Shown here: positions 6,096 to 6,852 of the stretch, in pieces
How positions within the stretch are numbered: the stretch's first letter is position 1
How the letters are laid out: every line of letters starts with the position of its first letter
Source: Acidobacteriota bacterium
GTDB lineage: Bacteria; Acidobacteriota; Blastocatellia; Pyrinomonadales; Pyrinomonadaceae
Direction of reading: 5' to 3'
Length of the DNA: 6,852 nt
NCBI GenBank assembly: GCA_003222935.1
Contig: QHXL01000089.1
Coordinates: 3,703 to 10,554, forward strand
Program-made: the position numbers and the translations under genes
The notes under the pieces: generated by a model
Database searches by the model: none
What the model was told of the DNA's origin: nothing
The model's input: only the letters and a program-made list of their open reading frames with translations

Positions 6096-6813
6096 TACAA
6101 ACGACGACCACAAGATATTAGGGTTGCGACTCGGTGGCTCATCGTCCGTGTTGCGAGCCCAGGGCGACCTTCGTTCGCGCTCAGAGAGCGGTTACACGCT
6201 CGTGGCGCTGCTGGCCATGATGACTGTCCTGGCTCTGTTTGCTATGGCTGTAGCGCCAAGACTTCAACAACAAACGCAGCGTGAAAAAGAGAAGGAAGCA
6301 ATCTTTCGCGGTGAACAAGTTGCTGACGCGATTCGTGATTACTATCGCTATCGTTTCACTATGATGCGCCTGACTGGCGACCAGGCATTGCCGACATCGA
6401 TGGACCAACTGGTCCAGGGCGTTCCGATTCCAGGTGGATCGAAGACGCGGCAAATTCTTCGCGCCAGTGCCGCTCGAGACCCGCTCACAATCGAAGGTGA
6501 ATGGAAATTTATTCGTCCGCGTTCGGATGCGTTAATTGATTTTCAGCAGGCAGTTATGCTTTATGCGGGCGCCGTACTTCCACCGCCGCGCGATCCGCAA
6601 ATGGCGCAGTTACAACAATTTGCAGTTCCTCAGCTCACCGCGCTCGTAAACCTGGGCCAGGGCTCGAGGTCCAGTTCAACGTCCTCTGTCGGTGACGAGT
6701 CGAGTGGTCCATTCGTGGGAGTAGCGAGCCGCAGTACCAGATCTTCAGTGCTCACTTTCTACGGTCTTGAGAGTCATGGTGAGTGGATCTTCACTCCCTT
6801 GTTTCGCAATTAG
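6082..6813 (+). CDS. Pseudopilin-like protein (prepilin N-terminus, PulG-like family)
   Basis: From ATG 6082 the protein has 243 residues. A type III prepilin signal is visible: a basic leader, then the cleavage context ESG|YTLVALLAMMTVLALFAM (cleavage after G37) and a hydrophobic helix at about 38-57. A charged helical stretch follows (REKEKEAIFRGEQVADAIRDYYR, 67-89), as in PulG-like pseudopilins. The C-terminal region contains GPFVGVAS...SVLTFYGLESHGEWIF (209-237), which resembles the end of a PulG-like family seen in Acidobacteriota and Deltaproteobacteria (from memory). The conserved Glu5 of mature pilins is Ala. The start is uncertain. ATG 6082 overlaps the preceding stop by 14 bp but gives a long 37-residue leader. 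GTG 6148 would give a more typical 15-residue leader, and GTG 6025 is also in frame. The protein should be cut by a prepilin peptidase and join a pseudopilus or pilus. Confidence 0.75.
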   Translation: MTNPSTNDDHKILGLRLGGSSSVLRAQGDLRSRSESGYTLVALLAMMTVLALFAMAVAPRLQQQTQREKEKEAIFRGEQVADAIRDYYRYRFTMMRLTGDQALPTSMDQLVQGVPIPGGSKTRQILRASAARDPLTIEGEWKFIRPRSDALIDFQQAVMLYAGAVLPPPRDPQMAQLQQFAVPQLTALVNLGQGSRSSSTSSVGDESSGPFVGVASRSTRSSVLTFYGLESHGEWIFTPLFRN

Positions 6814-6852
6814 TCAGTTGGACCACCCTGGGCCGTCTTCATCTCTTCACGC

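Overview
The window looks like chromosomal DNA of an environmental Gram-negative bacterium. My best guess is Acidobacteriota, possibly the Blastocatellia side of the phylum. This is an inference from style: secreted carboxypeptidase-regulatory-like/TPR proteins, an FHA-GGDEF cyclase, and a type IV pilus/type II secretion inner-membrane operon with Pro/Thr-rich linkers. No rRNA or other phylogenetic marker is present. I see no mobile element, CRISPR array, tRNA or prophage gene, and the genes are densely packed.

Layout. (1) Positions 2-1721, plus strand: two adjacent genes for related TPR proteins. The first is cut by the left edge. The second is complete, with a signal peptide, a beta-sandwich domain and about five TPRs. 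They align without gaps at roughly 45% identity by eye, so they look like an old tandem duplication. (2) Positions 1740-1781: a strong hairpin with T-runs on both sides, serving the TPR pair and the convergent ribA. (3) Positions 1797-2441, minus strand: stand-alone GTP cyclohydrolase II (ribA) with all zinc and catalytic residues and a good sigma70-type promoter. (4) Positions 2442-2655: divergent intergenic region with the ribA promoter and an 11-bp-period direct repeat. (5) Positions 2656-3651, plus strand: an FHA-GGDEF nucleotide cyclase. (6) Positions 3797-6813, plus strand: a tightly overlapping operon of PilN-like, PilO-like, PilP/GspC-like (with an inserted IPT/TIG domain) and pseudopilin-like proteins.

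How they may work together. The last operon encodes parts of the inner-membrane alignment complex and a pseudopilin of a type IV pilus or type II secretion-like machine. PilM, the ATPases, the platform protein and the secretin are not in the window. The cyclase upstream makes a cyclic dinucleotide, and such messengers often control pili and secretion.

The most interesting point is in that cyclase. It has an intact GGEEF site and RxxD inhibitory site, but the guanine-recognising Asp of canonical diguanylate cyclases (Asp344 in PleD) is Ser (S200). The same Asp-to-Ser change marks the 'Hypr' GGDEF enzymes, which make 3',3'-cGAMP. This protein is therefore a candidate cGAMP synthase beside a pilus operon. 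The rest of the window is fairly ordinary, and I do not see a wholly new system.
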